A stretch of DNA of 64,000 nucleotides, from NCBI GenBank assembly GCA_963798805.1, contig CAWCVC010000002.1, forward strand, positions 930,001 through 994,000, read 5' to 3'. The translations under genes were made by a program, and so were the position numbers. Below the pieces are notes generated by a model. That model was not told the origin of the DNA. It saw only the letters and a list, made by a program, of their open reading frames with translations, and did no database searches. The stretch's first letter is position 1, and each line of letters begins with the position of its first letter. The stretch is from CAVZCK01 sp963798805. GTDB lineage: Bacteria; Pseudomonadota; Alphaproteobacteria; Rhizobiales; Rhodomicrobiaceae. This document shows, one piece after another, positions 9,763-20,712 of this stretch.

Positions 9763-11616
9763 TTAGGCTGCCTCGCTGTCCAGTCCCCTGAGATCCTGTG
9801 TGGCCGGCAATATACAGGTTACGGTTGTGCCCTCGCCGAGGCGGCTCTTGATCTCCAGCCGGCCATTATGAAGCTCGAGAATCGAGCGCGAGATGGCAAG
9901 TCCGAGCCCCGTTCCCCGATGGCCCTTGGTGAACTGGTTCTCCACCTGTTCGAAGGGCCGGCCGAGCTTTGAGATCTCGTGACGGGGAATGCCGACGCCG
10001 GTATCCGAGATGGCGATGCGCACCGTGCCGCGATAGCGATAGGTGCGGCAGGTGACCTCGCCGCCGACCGGTGTAAACTTGACTGCGTTCGAGAGCAGGT
10101 TGATCAAAACCTGCTTCAGAGCCCGCCGATCGCCGGAGACCTCGATCGAGTTGTTGCCGAGCGTCTCCAGGCGGATATTGCGCGACTGCGCGGCCTGCTG
10201 CACCACGCGCATGCTCTCGGCGGCGATCTCGCTGATGTTCAGCGTCTCGAAGGCGAGCGCCATGCGGCCGGCTTCAATCTTCGACATGTCGAGGATATCG
10301 TTGATGACTTCCAGAAGATATTGGCCGCTCTGCCGGATGTCCCGCGCATATTCGACATATTTCTCCTGGGCAATCGGACCGAAGATCTGCTGATGCATCA
10401 TCTCGGAAAAGCCGATGATGGCATTGAGTGGCGTGCGCAATTCGTGGCTGATATTGGCGAGGAATTCGGATTTCGCCCGATTAGCCGCCTCGGCGCGCTC
10501 CTTCTCGGCGGCGTATTTGTTGGTGAGCTCGAAAAGCTGGCGCGTCTGCGCCTCCTGCTTGACACGCGAGGTTTCGAGATCGGCGACGGTCGCCTTGAGC
10601 TCCAGCTCCCGCTCCGCAAGGCGCTGCTCGCTGTGCTTCAGCGCGGTGATATCGGTGCCGACGCTGACGAAGCCGCCATCCTCGGTGCGACGCTCGCCGA
10701 TATGCAGCCAGCAATCCTCGTCGACCTCCGCTTCATAGGCGCCCGTGCCCTGCTTCGGCTGGCCGGACGGAGTCCGGGGGCCTTGCAGCAGCTTGTCGCG
10801 CACGGCCTCGACGATGTCTTCGTAAGGCGTCCCCGGCACCAGAAGCCGGTTCGGGATCTTATAGATCGCCTTGAACTTGCGGTTGCAGACAACGAGCCGG
10901 TCCTGATTGTCCCAGAGCACGAAAGCCTCCGAGATCGCCTCGATCGAGAGGCGCAGCCGCGCGGCCGTCTCGACATTCTCGATCTGCCTTTCGCGCTCGT
11001 TGGTGACATCGGTGACGACGGCGACGAGGATCGGAGGACCGCTTTCCGTCCGGCGCCTGATCCGCCCGCGCAGATCGAACCAGAGCCAGCCGCCTTGGTC
11101 CCCGCCGCGAAGCCGGAAACAGGTGCGGATCTCCTCGAAGCCCTCGCGGATGTGGCTGTCGACGATCTGGTAGAGATCGTCATTCGGATGCAGAAGATCG
11201 CGCATGTCGCGATAGGGCATCCGGCCGTCGGACAGATTGCGGCCGAGCAGGGAGAAGAAGGAGTCCGACCAGCACAGCTCGCCCTTGACGATATTCCAGT
11301 AGAGCAGCGCCGCGCGGCCGTCGCGCAGTAGAAGCTCGGTGCCGTCGCGGAGTTCCAGAGCGGAGCGCAGCAGCACCGCATTGCGCTCCCGCGTCACGAA
11401 GAAGGCGATGACTGCACCGAAAAGCGTGCCGGAGAGCAGGGCTGCGAGCGGAAGCACGGGCAATGCCCGGACTTCGAACGCCAGCGCGGGAGAGGCGGTC
11501 GCAGCGAGCAAGGCGGCCGCGGATGCGGCACCGATACAGCTCCTGGACAGAGCTTCCTTAGCCCGGCGGCGCAAGCCCCCTTGCTTCCGGCGCAGTTGGT
11601 GAGAAACCCCCAGCAT
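9763..11616 (-). CDS. Membrane-associated PAS-domain sensor histidine kinase
   Basis: A 617-residue hybrid-free histidine kinase. A short N-terminal hydrophobic stretch (AASAAALLAATASPALA) and a second helix (LPLAALLSGTLFGAVIAFFV) anchor it. Two PAS-type sensor domains follow (about residues 90-205 and 220-330), then a coiled coil. The dimerisation domain has the phospho-acceptor His391 in SHELRTPLNAI, and the ATPase domain has N (LINLLSNAVKF), G1 (ISDTGVGIP) and G2 (HRGTGLGLAIS) boxes. No response regulator is adjacent. The architecture resembles the PdhS/DivJ/PleC/CbrA group that feeds DivK-type cell-cycle regulators in Hyphomicrobiales, but that assignment is an inference. The gene is 89 bases downstream of pepN on the same strand and may be co-transcribed with it. 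Confidence 0.88.
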   Translation of the reverse strand: MLGVSHQLRRKQGGLRRRAKEALSRSCIGAASAAALLAATASPALAFEVRALPVLPLAALLSGTLFGAVIAFFVTRERNAVLLRSALELRDGTELLLRDGRAALLYWNIVKGELCWSDSFFSLLGRNLSDGRMPYRDMRDLLHPNDDLYQIVDSHIREGFEEIRTCFRLRGGDQGGWLWFDLRGRIRRRTESGPPILVAVVTDVTNERERQIENVETAARLRLSIEAISEAFVLWDNQDRLVVCNRKFKAIYKIPNRLLVPGTPYEDIVEAVRDKLLQGPRTPSGQPKQGTGAYEAEVDEDCWLHIGERRTEDGGFVSVGTDITALKHSEQRLAERELELKATVADLETSRVKQEAQTRQLFELTNKYAAEKERAEAANRAKSEFLANISHELRTPLNAIIGFSEMMHQQIFGPIAQEKYVEYARDIRQSGQYLLEVINDILDMSKIEAGRMALAFETLNISEIAAESMRVVQQAAQSRNIRLETLGNNSIEVSGDRRALKQVLINLLSNAVKFTPVGGEVTCRTYRYRGTVRIAISDTGVGIPRHEISKLGRPFEQVENQFTKGHRGTGLGLAISRSILELHNGRLEIKSRLGEGTTVTCILPATQDLRGLDSEAA

Positions 11617-11705
11617 AGCGAATGAGGAAACGGGAATAGCCCCTGATTAAGTGGCGAAATTTCCCGCAGTCTCGTCCGATTCGCGATGAATTTCGAAGGG
11701 GAAGG

Positions 11706-14375
11706 CTAGTTTTTTTCTTGGGTTTCGGGGTCTTTGAGCATCTTTCCTGCGATTTCGTAGACATCGCGCGACAGTTTTTTTGCCTCGGCGACCCGCTCAA
11801 GCTCGCGGCGCGCCGCCTTTTGCCTCTTCGCCTCCAGCATCCGCCACATCTCGAAATTGCCGAGCAGCCGCGCTGCCATCAGCGAATTGAAGCCGTCAAG
11901 CTCGAGCACGGTATCGGCGATGAGCTTGTATCCGCCGCCGCCGGGTGCATTGAACTGAACCGGATTTCCGCCGGCAAAGGCGCCGAACACCGCGCGGATC
12001 CGGTTCGGATTCTGCATCGAGAACTGCGGGTGCCGGATAAGCTCGGTCACCGCCTCGGGCGTGCCGTGCAGCGGCGAGCGCGCCTGGAGCGAAAACCACT
12101 TGTCGAGGACTAGGGGGTCTTTCTTCCAGCGATTATAGAAGGATTTCAGCACCGTCTCGCGTGCCGGCGCGTCGACATCGTTGAAGATTTCGAGCGCGGC
12201 CATCGCGTCGGTCATATTCGTTGCCTGCTTGTAGTGATCACGCAGGCGCGAGACGGACGCCTTGGCGCCGGATACCGTCAGCAGGGCGAGTGCAGCGTTG
12301 CGCAGCGCCCGCTTACCGGCGCTCTCCGCTTCGGGCGAATAGGGACCTGGCGTGGCGTTCGCTTCGTAAACATGCTCGAGCTCCGATTTGAGCGCCTCGC
12401 CCAGGCTCTGACGGAAGGCGCGGCGGGCCCGGTAGATCGCGTCGGGATCGATATCGCGGCCGATACCGAGGGCCACCTCGCGAATGCCGGGCGTCGCCAG
12501 CATCAAGGCGCGGAATGCGGGCTCCAGCCGCTCGTCGACGACGAGCTTGGCAAGTGCGGCGGCGAAGCTCTGTGGCGGCTCTGGGGTCTTGCCCGCCCGC
12601 ACCGCCGCCGTCATCGCCTTCAGAGATTTCATCGCCAATGTCTGGGCCGATTGCCAGCGGTTGAACTGGTCGTTGTCATGGGCGATGAGGAACTCCAGAT
12701 CGCTGTCGCTCAGATCGGCATCGAGCTTCACCGGCGCAGAAAAACCGCGCAGCAGCGACGGGACAGGGCGCTCAGCGATCCCAGCGAATGTGAAGCTCTC
12801 GGAGCGTTTGCGCAGATGCAGAACACCGTCCTTGATCTGCGTCCCGTCTTCCAGCTTCAGGGGGATGTCCCTGCCCTTGCCGTTCAGGAGGCCGAGCTTG
12901 AAGGGAATGTGCAGCGGCTTTTTCTTGTCCTGGCCCGGCGTCGGCTTCTGCTCCTGCTTGATAGTGAGCTTGGCCGATTTCGCCTCCGGCGAATAAGTGA
13001 GCCGGCAAATCAGCTCCGGCGTGCCGGCCTGCGAATACCAGAGCATGAACTGGCCGAGATCCGCCTTGTTGGCGTCCTCCATGGCCGAGACGAAGTCCTC
13101 CACCGTCGCCGCGGTGCCGTCGTGGCGCTTGAAATAGAGGTCGAGCCCCTTGCGGAAGCCCTTCTCGCCGACGATGGTCAGGATCATCCGGCAGAGCTCG
13201 GCGCCTTTTTCATAGACCGTGCGCGTGTAGAAGTTGTTGATCTCGATGAAGCTTTCAGGACGGACCGGATGGGCGAGCGGTCCGCCATCCTCGGCGAATT
13301 GCTGGATGCGCAGCAGCCAGACGTCCTCGATCCGCTTCACCCCGCGCAAGCGCAAGTCCGCGGTGAATTCCTGATCGCGGAAGACCGTCAGCCCCTCTTT
13401 CAGGCAGAGCTGGAACCAGTCGCGGCAGGTAACGCGGTCGCCGGTCCAATTATGGAAATATTCATGGCCGATCACCGCCTCAATCGATTCATATTCGCGG
13501 TCCGTCGCGATTTCGGGGCTGGCGAGGATGAGCTTGTCGTTGAAGATGTTGAGGCCCTTGTTCTCCATCGCCCCCATATTGAAGTCGCTGACGGCGACGA
13601 TCATGAAGATGTCGAGATCGTATTCCAAACCGAAGCGCCGCTCGTCCCATGCCATGGCGCGCTTCAGGCTCTCCATCGCCCAGCCGCAGCGGTCTTCTTT
13701 GCCCGGCTCGCAATAGACGCATAGCTCGACCTTGCGCCCGGACTTCGTCTTGAACGTGCCCCTGATGTGGCCGAGCTTGCCGCCGACGAGGGCAAAGAGA
13801 TAGGACGGCTTGGGGAAAGGGTCTTCCCAGACTGCGTAATGACGCCCGCCCGGCAGCTTGCCGGCCTCGACCATATTGCCGTTCGAGAGCAGCACCGGCG
13901 TTGCTTTCAGGTCGCCTTCGATGCGGACGCGAAACTTCGCCAGCACGTCCGGCCGGTCGAGATAATAGGTGATGCGGCGGAAGCCTTCCGGCTCGCACTG
14001 GGTGCAGTAAAGTTCGCCGGAGCGGTAGAGGCCCGAGAGTGCCTTGTTGCCCTCCGGATCGCAGACCGTGGTGATCGAAAGCGTGAACGGCTCGGCGGGC
14101 GGATCGGTGATGGTGAGGCTCTTCTCGCCGACCTCATAAGCGCTTGCCGGCAGCACCTGCCCGCCCACCGCAACGCTGACGAGCCGCAGCTTCTCACCGT
14201 CGAGGACGAGCGGAGCGCCGTTAGCTTTCGCCGCCGGGTTCGGCCGCATCTGCAGGCGGGAGACGACCTCGGTCTCTTTCGGGTCGAGCCGGACCTCAAG
14301 CGACGCCTCGTCGATCAGATAGGGCGCCGGCCGATAATCCTTCAGGTGAATCGTGCGGGGTTCCTGGGTCTTCAT
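11706..14375 (-). CDS. pepN: Aminopeptidase N (M1 family zinc metallopeptidase)
   Basis: An 889-residue M1 peptidase, the usual length of the E. coli-type enzyme. It carries the exopeptidase motif GAMEN (residues 268-272) and the zinc site HEYFH (304-308) with the downstream Glu in CLKEGLTVFRDQEF. A C-terminal Ig-like and helical domain follows (GFSAPVKLDADLSDSDLEFLI onward). It removes N-terminal residues from peptides in the cytoplasm during protein turnover. The start is ATG at 14375. The histidine kinase lies downstream on the same strand, and a small exported-protein gene diverges upstream. Confidence 0.95.
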   Translation of the reverse strand: MKTQEPRTIHLKDYRPAPYLIDEASLEVRLDPKETEVVSRLQMRPNPAAKANGAPLVLDGEKLRLVSVAVGGQVLPASAYEVGEKSLTITDPPAEPFTLSITTVCDPEGNKALSGLYRSGELYCTQCEPEGFRRITYYLDRPDVLAKFRVRIEGDLKATPVLLSNGNMVEAGKLPGGRHYAVWEDPFPKPSYLFALVGGKLGHIRGTFKTKSGRKVELCVYCEPGKEDRCGWAMESLKRAMAWDERRFGLEYDLDIFMIVAVSDFNMGAMENKGLNIFNDKLILASPEIATDREYESIEAVIGHEYFHNWTGDRVTCRDWFQLCLKEGLTVFRDQEFTADLRLRGVKRIEDVWLLRIQQFAEDGGPLAHPVRPESFIEINNFYTRTVYEKGAELCRMILTIVGEKGFRKGLDLYFKRHDGTAATVEDFVSAMEDANKADLGQFMLWYSQAGTPELICRLTYSPEAKSAKLTIKQEQKPTPGQDKKKPLHIPFKLGLLNGKGRDIPLKLEDGTQIKDGVLHLRKRSESFTFAGIAERPVPSLLRGFSAPVKLDADLSDSDLEFLIAHDNDQFNRWQSAQTLAMKSLKAMTAAVRAGKTPEPPQSFAAALAKLVVDERLEPAFRALMLATPGIREVALGIGRDIDPDAIYRARRAFRQSLGEALKSELEHVYEANATPGPYSPEAESAGKRALRNAALALLTVSGAKASVSRLRDHYKQATNMTDAMAALEIFNDVDAPARETVLKSFYNRWKKDPLVLDKWFSLQARSPLHGTPEAVTELIRHPQFSMQNPNRIRAVFGAFAGGNPVQFNAPGGGGYKLIADTVLELDGFNSLMAARLLGNFEMWRMLEAKRQKAARRELERVAEAKKLSRDVYEIAGKMLKDPETQEKN

Positions 14376-14578
14376 GTCTCAATCTTTGCGTCTCGATTTG
14401 CAATTTGCTTAGAGGGAGCCGGCATGAATGCCAAGCCACAAATAGGCCGGGCGCAGCGAGGATGCCACAGGGCCAAGCCCAGAATTCCGTTCATCTTGCG
14501 GTCAGCACTTGTGCTGCATCAGCATTTCCGATCTTTATTCGCCCGATCAGGGGGAAATGACCGCACATGGAGAGGTCG

Positions 14579-14947
14579 ATGAGAGTTCTGGTTGCGGCGG
14601 CGCTGACGGCCGCCTTTGCGGCGCCGTCCTTTGCGGACACGTTCGGCGGGGATACCAAGCTCACCAGCGGAGCGGCGCTGCTTGCGGCGATCGAGAAGGA
14701 CGAGGGCAAACGCCGGGCCTATTGCGATCTGCAGCGATTGCTTACCAAGGCCGAACAGGCGATGGCGGCGAAGAACGAAGCCGATGCCAGAACTTTCTCG
14801 AACCAGGCCGAGGCGAGATCGCGCGAACTCGGGGACGATTTTCTCGCCCTGATGGCCATGCAGATCGACGTGGACCCGTCCACCGCCGCGGGAAAGGAAT
14901 ATTTCGCCGCCTGGGAGTCGCTCGAGAAGAGCTGTCCGAAGAGCTGA
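14579..14947 (+). CDS. Small exported protein of unknown function
   Basis: About 122 residues with a clear signal peptide (MRVLVAAALTAAFAAPSFA) and a predicted cut after SFA. The mature part is charged and helical, with one pair of cysteines (RAYCDLQRLL and EKSCPKS) that could form a disulfide in the periplasm. ATG 14579 is chosen because GGAGAGG lies just before it and because it places the signal peptide at the terminus; an ATG four codons upstream (14567) is also open. I recognise no family. It sits between the divergent pepN and the TauE-like gene on its own strand. Confidence 0.7.
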   Translation: MRVLVAAALTAAFAAPSFADTFGGDTKLTSGAALLAAIEKDEGKRRAYCDLQRLLTKAEQAMAAKNEADARTFSNQAEARSRELGDDFLALMAMQIDVDPSTAAGKEYFAAWESLEKSCPKS

Positions 14948-15079
14948 CGCGCTCCGGCCCTCACGGCCAAACGCTGGGACCGAAAGCCCTAGCGTCCGCG
15001 CAACTTAGCCATGCGGCGGAACGTCTTGCTGTTTGCTCCGGAATAGGATTTAAGTGCGCGGTCCTATTCGGAGACAATC

Positions 15080-15909
15080 ATGCATCTTGGCCTGCCCGCG
15101 AGCGAAATCCTGCTGCTCGCCGGGAGTTTCTCGCGGGCGGCGCGGTCACCGGCATTCTCTCGGGCCTGTTCGGCGTTGGTGGCGGCGGCATCATGGTGCC
15201 GATCCTCTATGAGCTCTTCGGTGTTCTGGGCGCTGCAGACAATATCCGGATGCATCTCGCCATCGGTACCAGCTTCGCCGTAATCATTCCGACCTCGTTC
15301 CGCGCCGCGCGATCCCATTACAAGCGCGGCGCGATCGATCTCGAGCTGCTGAAAATAATTGGTCCGGCGGCGGTCGCCGGCGTCATACTCGGCGCGCTGA
15401 CGGCGAAATATTCCGATGACTCGGTAATGAAGGTGGTCTGGGTGTGCTCTGCGACCTTGCTCAGTCTCAGCCTCATCACCAAGCGAGCCGACTGGCGGCT
15501 CAAGGGGGACATCGCTAATCCGGCGATCGCCGTGCCGGTGGGCGCGAGCGTTGGGTTCCTGGCGACGATGATGGGTGTGGGCGGCGGCGCCTACATCACG
15601 CCGGCAATGACGCTTCTGGGCCGCCCGATCCATCAGGCCGTGGGCACGGCGGCCGGATTTGGGGTCGTGGTCGCCATCCCGGCGCTGATCGGCTATTTAT
15701 GGGCGGGCTGGGGCGCGGCGGGACTGCCTCCTGGGTCGATCGGCTATATCAGCTTGATCGGCGCGGCAGCGATGATGCCGGCGAGCGTCATGGCGGCGCC
15801 GATCGGCGTGCGGCTCGCACACGGACTGCCCAGACGGAAATTGGAGATCGCCTTTGCGATCTTTCTGTCGCTTGTCGGTTTGAGGTTTATCCTGGCGCTG
15901 ATCTTTTAG
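15080..15909 (+). pseudogene. TauE/SafE-family anion (sulfite) exporter, frameshifted near its start
   Basis: Most of the gene encodes an eight-helix TauE/SafE permease with both glycine-rich repeats (GILSGLFGVGGGGIMVPIL and GFLATMMGVGGGAYITPAM). These proteins export sulfite, sulfonates or related anions. The frame holding the body has no usable start codon upstream. The natural start is ATG 15080, with GGAG six bases before it, in another frame (MHLGLPASEILLLAG). The two frames join smoothly (LLAG then EFLAGGAVTG) if one G is missing from the GGG at 15122-15124. The repaired protein would be about 276 residues, normal for the family. Either the gene is broken or the read has a homopolymer error. 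Confidence 0.82.
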
Positions 15910-15989
15910 CACGAAGCGGCAGCCGCATATAGGCGACAACCGAGCGAGGCGTCACGCGCGCCTGAGCATCCCGGAAAATCTGTCGAAGC

Positions 15990-16574
15990 TCAGAGACTAC
16001 GCTCCGCCACCACCGGTTTGCCGGACGTATCCGGGCTCGGCATGATCACCGCTTTGACGATACTCTCGCCACGATCGGGGCAGGGCGCAATGGCAAGTTC
16101 GACGCTGGCATGCGCGGCATTTCCGTCCTTTGCCGCAGGGGCCGGGCGCGTGCCGAGGACGCGGAAGGTGAATGTCTGTCCGCTCTTCGTCGTCACCGCC
16201 ATGCAGGCACCCCCGGAGAGTCGGTCCCATGCCGCCGGCTTGATGTTCGCCATGATGTTTTCAGGCGCCGCTTCGGCCGTGGCAGCGCGAGCGGAGCCGG
16301 AGGGGGGTGTGAAAGCTTCTCCGCCAAGGCCGGCAAGGACCTTGGTTTTCCGCTGGCCCGCCGGTCCGATATCGACACCGAACAGCTGGGCGGTCTGCGC
16401 ATCCTGGCCCGGGGGGATGGAAGAGAGGTCATAAGACGCGGAAAACGGCCCGGCAAACAGAAAGGCGCCGCACAAAGTTGTTGCGACAACACTGAGACCG
16501 ATGCTGGTCCAGGCAAGGTGGCGCGGGGATGATGGCGAGGTGTGAGACGGCCGGAATGGCTTAAAGCGCGTCAT
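15990..16574 (-). CDS. Membrane-anchored protein of unknown function
   Basis: A 194-residue protein with a short basic cytoplasmic head, one transmembrane helix (LSVVATTLCGAFLFAGPF) and a periplasmic part rich in Ala, Pro and Gly. Two cysteines (GGACMAV and IAPCPDRG) may pair. ATG 16574 is preceded by a strong GGAGGAGA ribosome site. I know no domain in it. It converges with the TauE-like gene and faces a 620-base gene-free region on its upstream side, which probably holds its promoter. Confidence 0.65.
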   Translation of the reverse strand: MTRFKPFRPSHTSPSSPRHLAWTSIGLSVVATTLCGAFLFAGPFSASYDLSSIPPGQDAQTAQLFGVDIGPAGQRKTKVLAGLGGEAFTPPSGSARAATAEAAPENIMANIKPAAWDRLSGGACMAVTTKSGQTFTFRVLGTRPAPAAKDGNAAHASVELAIAPCPDRGESIVKAVIMPSPDTSGKPVVAERSL

Positions 16575-17195
16575 GGATCTGTTGTCTCCTCCGCAAGGAA
16601 AGCTTGTGACTTTCCAAAGGTCCCGCAGATTGCCTGAATTAAATCTGGGTCACAAGACTGGAATGTCCAGCCCTAATGACAAAAGGAATGTGACTATTCC
16701 GGGACGGGAGGGTTAAAGAAGAGTAGACACCCTTAAAAAACAAGACCGCCCGGCGTACGCTAAACAAGTTCGCCAGGAGGCCCCGTTATCTCCGGGACCC
16801 CCTGTGAACTCATCTGAGCGTGTTCGTCGACACGGAGATGCTTTCATCAGCTGCGTCCCTTGAGACAATTCGGTTATAGCACCGAAGGCGCGTGGCGCAA
16901 ACGCCCGAACGCGAAAGCTCCACAAGCATTCACAAGAAGAACCTTTTCTTTGTATAACTGTAACTCAATCGCCTCAGATTCATGATCCTGACCGAATCAG
17001 CAAACTGGACTGCTTGTTCTAAATCGATCGAATACAACCATGAGTTGTACTATCTGGCGATTGGGGCGGAATTAAGGTGCTGTGCCGATTGGGGCTCAAA
17101 CCTTCGCTTTCAAGCCTGATCCGGCTATTGGCCAGCGGGTACGGAACTGGCGCGGGGACGGGCCTCGGCATGACCGTGGCCCGCCCTTCAGCATC
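16575..17195. other. Gene-free region between groEL and the hypothetical membrane protein
   Basis: No convincing protein gene lies here. The part at about 16740-16920 holds several closely spaced inverted repeats. Examples are CCCGGCG pairing with CGCCAGG, GGCCCCG pairing with CGGGACC, and TTCGGT-TATAGC-ACCGAA. A T-run lies on the minus strand just beyond the first stem. This pattern could be a small structured RNA ending near 16735 on the minus strand. The next part (16920-17060) is more AT-rich and contains the perfect inverted repeat TACAAC-CATGA-GTTGTA at 17033-17049, a possible operator. No known RNA family was recognised. Confidence 0.4.
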
Positions 17196-18842
<1,647 letters not shown>

Positions 18843-18958
18843 TCTGGAACTCTCTTGCTGAAAGAAAAAAGCTGAGCCTTATCAAAGGTCAGCATGACCA
18901 TTCGCGCGGCGACAGGCCATCTGCGCGAGACGATAAGCCGAAGCGTCGTTGGCACCGG

Positions 18959-19246
18959 CTATTCAAGCACGCCCATAATGTCGGACTCTTTCATGATGAG
19001 CAGATCGACACCGTCGATCTTCACCTCTGTGCCCGACCATTTGCCGAACAGCACCTTGTCGCCGATCTTGACGTCGAGCGGGACCAGCGCGTTGTCCTCG
19101 CCGCGCCCGCCTGGACCTACGGCGACGACCTCGCCCTGTTGCGGCTTTTCGGCGGCGGTATCGGGAATGATGATCCCGCCGCGGGTCTTTGTCTCCTCTT
19201 CCACGCGCTTGACCACGACTCTGTCGTGGAGCGGACGAATCTGCAT
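18959..19246 (-). CDS. groS: Co-chaperonin GroES (10 kDa)
   Basis: A 95-residue GroES with the normal opening MQIRPLHDRVVVKRV, the mobile loop (TRGGIIIPDTAAEKPQ) and the ending LIMKESDIMGVLE. ATG 19246 is preferred because GGGAG lies six bases upstream; ATG 19252 and 19261 are also in frame but have the ribosome site overlapping or missing. It caps the GroEL ring. It is the first gene of the groESL operon, downstream of a TTGACA promoter and a CIRCE element. Confidence 0.96.
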   Translation of the reverse strand: MQIRPLHDRVVVKRVEEETKTRGGIIIPDTAAEKPQQGEVVAVGPGGRGEDNALVPLDVKIGDKVLFGKWSGTEVKIDGVDLLIMKESDIMGVLE

Positions 19247-19292
19247 GTTCATCTCCCGCAATCTCTTTGGTTTCTGGCAGGCTGGCCGGCAC

Positions 19293-19319
19293 CTGGCAGT
19301 CGTTCCGGCCGAGTGCTAA
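19293..19319 (-). promoter_or_regulatory. CIRCE operator (HrcA binding site) of groESL
   Basis: The groES-distal arm is a perfect CIRCE half (GAGTGCTAA on the plus strand, 19311-19319). The spacer is exactly 9 bases, and the other arm (CTGGCAGTC, 19293-19301) matches 6 of 9 positions of TTAGCACTC. CIRCE is the operator of the heat-shock repressor HrcA. It lies just downstream of the promoter, over the expected transcription start, as in other alphaproteobacterial groE operons. No hrcA gene is in the window. Confidence 0.85.
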
Positions 19320-19324
19320 AACCG

Positions 19325-19353
19325 GCTTAGTGGAAGCGCCCGAGGCTTGTCAA
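19325..19353 (-). promoter_or_regulatory. Probable groESL promoter
   Basis: On the minus strand a consensus -35 box TTGACA (plus-strand 19348-19353) is followed after 17 bases by CTAAGC (19325-19330) as a weak -10 box. The expected start of transcription falls inside the CIRCE element directly downstream. The good -35 with a poor housekeeping -10 might also reflect use by RpoH, which I cannot settle by eye. Confidence 0.6.
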
Positions 19354-19545
19354 GCCGCGAGCCGGCAAGAGCGTCAACTTTGTCGCGCTTGCGGTTTCAA
19401 TAGGTGTTTTCATCGCGGCACCAAATGACAGCGCCGCTGGACGGCCGGGGAAAACTGGGAAAACCGGCACATTCCGCTCGCAAGCGCCTCCCATTCATTC
19501 TATCGATAGCGGCCGTGGCGCTTTCTGTTTATATTGCAAAATCTT

Positions 19546-20556
19546 ATGCGTGTTTTTTCAATCGTCCTTTACATTGCGGCCGCGCTCACCGCCTCGATCT
19601 TTGCCGCGTCTGGCGAATGTCGCGAGCTTATCCTCATTCACCCCGGCGCGCCCGGCTCACTCTATGACATCAGCGCGGCGGAATTCGGCCGCCGTCTCGA
19701 TCAACAGCTGCGGCCGTCCTACCGCGTCACCGTGACTGCAAATCCGGCGCTGGGCGATGGTCTTGCTCTTCTCAACTCCGTCAAGAACGGCCGCGCCATT
19801 TTCGTGCTCGCCTCGTCGGCCATGGTCTCGGTGAGCGACAGCTTTGGCATTTTCGAGCTGCCCTTTCTGATACGCAGCCGGGAGCAGTTGCGGAGCGTTC
19901 GGGATGGGCTGCTAACCGCCTATCTCGAACCTGAAGCAGAGAAGAAGGGCTTTCATATTCTCGGGGTGTGGGAGAACGGCTTCCGTCACCTCACGAACGA
20001 CATACGCCCGATCCGCCGTCCCGATGATCTCAAGGGGCTGAAGATCGCCCTGCCCCCGGCAAATATCTGGCGCGAGAAACTGCTCCTGGCATTCGGCGCC
20101 GATCCCGTGCCGATGGCTTCGCGCGCGCTCCCCGATGCGCTGCGCACCCAGATCGTCGATGGCCAGGAAGCACCTCTCACCGACATCGCCGCCTGGCATC
20201 TCGAGCAGATGCAGCGGCATCTGTCGCTCTCCGATCATCTTTACAGCCCTGCCTTTCTCGTGACGAGCAAGGCAGAGTTCGACGTTCTTCCCGCCAACGT
20301 GCGTGAGATGATCGGGCGAGAGGCTCGAGGCATGGAGCCCTGGATCCAGAGCACCGCGATCAGGATGGAGAGCGAGCTTGTCGACCGGCTTGATCAGACG
20401 ATGGAGGTCGGCCAGGTCGATGAGAACGCCTTCGAGGCGGCGAGCCGGCCGCTCTATGGAGATTTCATCCGCGCCGTGCCCGGCGGCTCGAAGATGATCG
20501 AGATCCTACAGTCGGCCGGGGGCAGGGCGGGATCGCGCCACAGCGCCGGCAACTGA
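19546..20556 (+). CDS. Orphan DctP-type TRAP transporter substrate-binding protein
   Basis: About 336 residues with a signal peptide (MRVFSIVLYIAAALTASIFAASG) and the DctP-fold pattern. That includes LFxLPFL-like IFELPFLIRS, the interdomain region LGVWENGFRHLTND, the DLKGLKIALPP motif, and the ligand-site stretch DALRTQIVDGQEAPLTDI where the family normally has a Gly-Gln-Glu-Asn/Pro turn. TRAP binding proteins capture organic acids in the periplasm for sodium-driven uptake. No DctQ or DctM gene is adjacent, so it either serves permeases encoded elsewhere or acts as a sensor. ATG 19546 is preferred over an in-frame TTG at 19534. Confidence 0.82.
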   Translation: MRVFSIVLYIAAALTASIFAASGECRELILIHPGAPGSLYDISAAEFGRRLDQQLRPSYRVTVTANPALGDGLALLNSVKNGRAIFVLASSAMVSVSDSFGIFELPFLIRSREQLRSVRDGLLTAYLEPEAEKKGFHILGVWENGFRHLTNDIRPIRRPDDLKGLKIALPPANIWREKLLLAFGADPVPMASRALPDALRTQIVDGQEAPLTDIAAWHLEQMQRHLSLSDHLYSPAFLVTSKAEFDVLPANVREMIGREARGMEPWIQSTAIRMESELVDRLDQTMEVGQVDENAFEAASRPLYGDFIRAVPGGSKMIEILQSAGGRAGSRHSAGN

Positions 20557-20712
20557 CCGCGCCGCTGCCCGTCATCCGCGCGATTGCGGCTTGCGCATTC
20601 AGTCGCGAAACTGCCGCCGAAAGAGGCGGAGCAATTCCCCTTTTTGCTTGCAGGTGGCGCGCACGGAGCCTAATTTCGGCGCGTTTCAAACCCTCGACCA
20701 TGGGAGGATTTC

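Noticed and set aside
16713..16925. 70-codon frame on the minus strand in the spacer below groEL
   Set aside because: Its composition is not protein-like and it overlaps several hairpins; no ribosome site is seen.
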